This document shows positions 38,101 through 41,100 of a stretch of DNA of 64,000 nt, piece by piece (position 1 is the first letter of the stretch; each line of letters begins with the position of its first letter). The stretch is from Symsagittifera roscoffensis (taxonomy: Eukaryota; Xenacoelomorpha; Acoela; Convolutidae). A program made the position numbers and the translations under genes. The notes under the pieces were generated by a model, which saw nothing but the letters and a program-made list of their open reading frames with translations, was not told where the DNA came from and made no database searches. The DNA lies in assembly GCF_963678635.1 (NCBI RefSeq), contig NC_087062.1, positions 52,712,473 through 52,776,472 on the forward strand, given 5' to 3'.

Positions 38101-41100
38101 AGAGCTAGATAATTTTATTACCCTTCAACAACAACCCTACCACCTTAATACCCCAACCATAAACCAAATCTCCTCCACAATAAATTCATCCAACCCCCCT
38201 ACCCCTACACCCTCTTCAAATTATACTGAATCATTAGCACCATCATCCACATCAACTGAATCTTCACTCAACACTAATAGAGCTTACCGCACTTTTAAAA
38301 GAAAGTTCCCCAACCATCCTTTCCCAGCAAAACCAGGAACAGCCCGTGAATACATCAACCACCCCAAGCATACTAACACAAAAGAATTTTTAGCCATCAC
38401 TTTACCCTCATTCCCACAATACACCTTAAATACCCCCCACGACACTAACGAAACACGCAACTTTGTAGATGAATACGTTTTAATGCCCACTCTCTCTTGG
38501 ACCTCATATTATCATTTTACTAACCCTCTTTGCTTACCTTTATCTAACACTCACATCGATATAGAGCGAAATACGGATATGCTATATCGACTCACTACAC
38601 CACTAACCGCTAGACAATTTACTTACGTTGGATATAAAAAATCACTAAAAACACACACTGCACCTAGAGCTAACGAATATACACTCGAATACTATGATCA
38701 CAACATCATCAGAGCTAACCAAGATCAATTCTTAGACGACGATCGCTTCGCTAATCCACAAATTACTGAGAAATTTTTCATCAAGACACCATATATATTT
38801 ACACTAAACATCTTCGACCGAAAGTTTGATCACATTATTTCAGAAGCACTAACAGACACACAAGCATACGAAAGTTTTAAAGAACGCTTCCAAATATTTT
38901 CACTAACCTTTCATTTCCTTGCACCACACGAAAGAGATTTACACTGCTCACACGATATTATGTTGCGCACTAAACAAACCCACACATATAGTTATTATCG
39001 CTTCATCCAAAATCACTTTGACCTACACACACCCTCTAGACAACCACACCATCGTTTTCAATTCATTAATTCCAAATACACTTCACCATTTTTCCTAAAT
39101 TTCACATATTGTATTAAAGACACTAACCTCCATGGTATTCTTCGTAATTATGACCCCATAACCCAAATGTACATCTTCTGTCCCATCACCAAGACCTTCA
39201 ATGCCGAAGAATCCCGACCCTTCCTTCTCCCGCACGAGTTTGTACAACCCATAGAAATCCCAATTTTAGAATTCATCCACAACACTAAATTCAATCACAA
39301 ATTATATAATCTAATCCAAAACACACCTTATGAGTTTGCAGTTGGCACTGAAGAACTAACCACTATTAAGGCACTTCAATTGCTTTGGCCACTGCTTCAA
39401 ACTAAAAATATCATCCGCATCTTAGCTAAACTACTAACAACTTCAGAACTAATTCACGACATCTTCCCCCACGGTTTTTTCCCCGACGACTAACAGGTAA
39501 GTATGAATTAAATGAATATAACTAACTAATTAAAATATTAAAAAACTCACCATACTTTATCCATGTTTTCTTTAGATTTTTAGCCTTCATCCGACGATCA
39601 CCTACAAAAACCACAAAAGACAAATAAAAATCGCAAATTTCATCAAACAAGATTTCAACAATTCTATTAATCTCTTCCACTTATAAATTTATAAATTTAA
39701 TACCAATGCAGTAAATTCATTTCTAAAATTTTCCCCACAAGCAGTAAATTTAATTATGATGAAAATTTGTAACTTAAAATTCCCCCATAACTAGCAGTAA
39801 ATTTCCAAATTCTATGCAGTAAATTAATAAAATGCAATTGCAGTACTAACCTTTTGATATTTTCATTCATTCGCACAGAAATTCTATCCACACTCGCACA
39901 GCTCGCCCACGAAGAATTGTTTAAAATAATGAATTTCAGTTTCAAGTTTTCACACTCAACAACTCTAACATATAATAACATGTTTCAAACTTTCCTTTAA
40001 CCCGGTTGGAAAGGAATCATATACTAAACAAAACTAACCAACGCAGCTTACTAAATACCACAAATCATAGAATAACAGCATGACTAAGAAAAGGAAACCA
40101 ACGGTACCCAAACCGGATTAACCCAGTTTAAAACTGGATAATTTATTCTTTTGAAGACTATTATAAAGTCTAAGAAAGAAATAATAAAACACAAAAAAGT
40201 CGAAAGACAAACCCATACCACAAACAATTTGATTTTTGAAAAAAGGACACAACCAACAAAACATAAGAAAAACCACAACAAACCCAACATAAAACGTTGT
40301 CACATAACAGGACCCCTCACAAAAACCGCATGAAATCATACTCCCATTCCTGGCCTAACCCACCAGGAAGGACGTCCTGAGCATGCTCTATAGCCGGCCT
40401 AACCCACCGCGCTACATCCACGCTTTGTGACCACACCTCTATTTTTAATAAGAGCTACTCAAGTGTGAGTAACTCTTCAAAATAACCAAACTAAAACAAA
40501 AAGCTTTTGTGAAAACAACTAACTAAAATCATGATTAAAAAATATTAAACTAATAAATGTTTTATAAAATGTAAATTACATTATGCAATACATAGATCAG
40601 AATACAACACCAAGGACGAACATCTAAAGACAAAACGACCCCACTACACTCGAGAGAGAATGACCAACCACAATCGATATGCCACTCACAATCACAACTC
40701 AAAGGATTTAGAGTACGACTTGACTTCGCAGAAAAGGACTTCATTGAACTAGACCAATGACCACCTCGATGTTCAAGTATACGTACAGATCCGAGTAACC
40801 AGGCATCCCCTCCACGCACAATCTCCACGCCATTCCCAAACTAGATCAGACACAAAAGAAGTTCTCCACGCAGAACAGAAAAACCTGACATAGCCAACCA
40901 TTCTGAAATCAGATTTGAGTTTGTTGCGAAGACTTAGTCGTTGTCACTAGAAGACACAATGTCTTATGTCTCTAACTCCAGCTTCCTGGAACTTCTTTAA
41001 CAAAAAGGAAACAGAAGAAATAAGATGTTCGCCAAACACCAACTTCCATCATCCATCCTTCGAATTGCAGAAGAACTATTCTAAAAAACTCTGTAAAACC

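Noticed and set aside
37678-38108. Plus- and minus-strand frames overlapping the start of ORF-C
   Set aside because: They lie in the Ser/Pro-rich low-complexity part and mirror it. The ATGA-coupled 601-codon frame explains the region.
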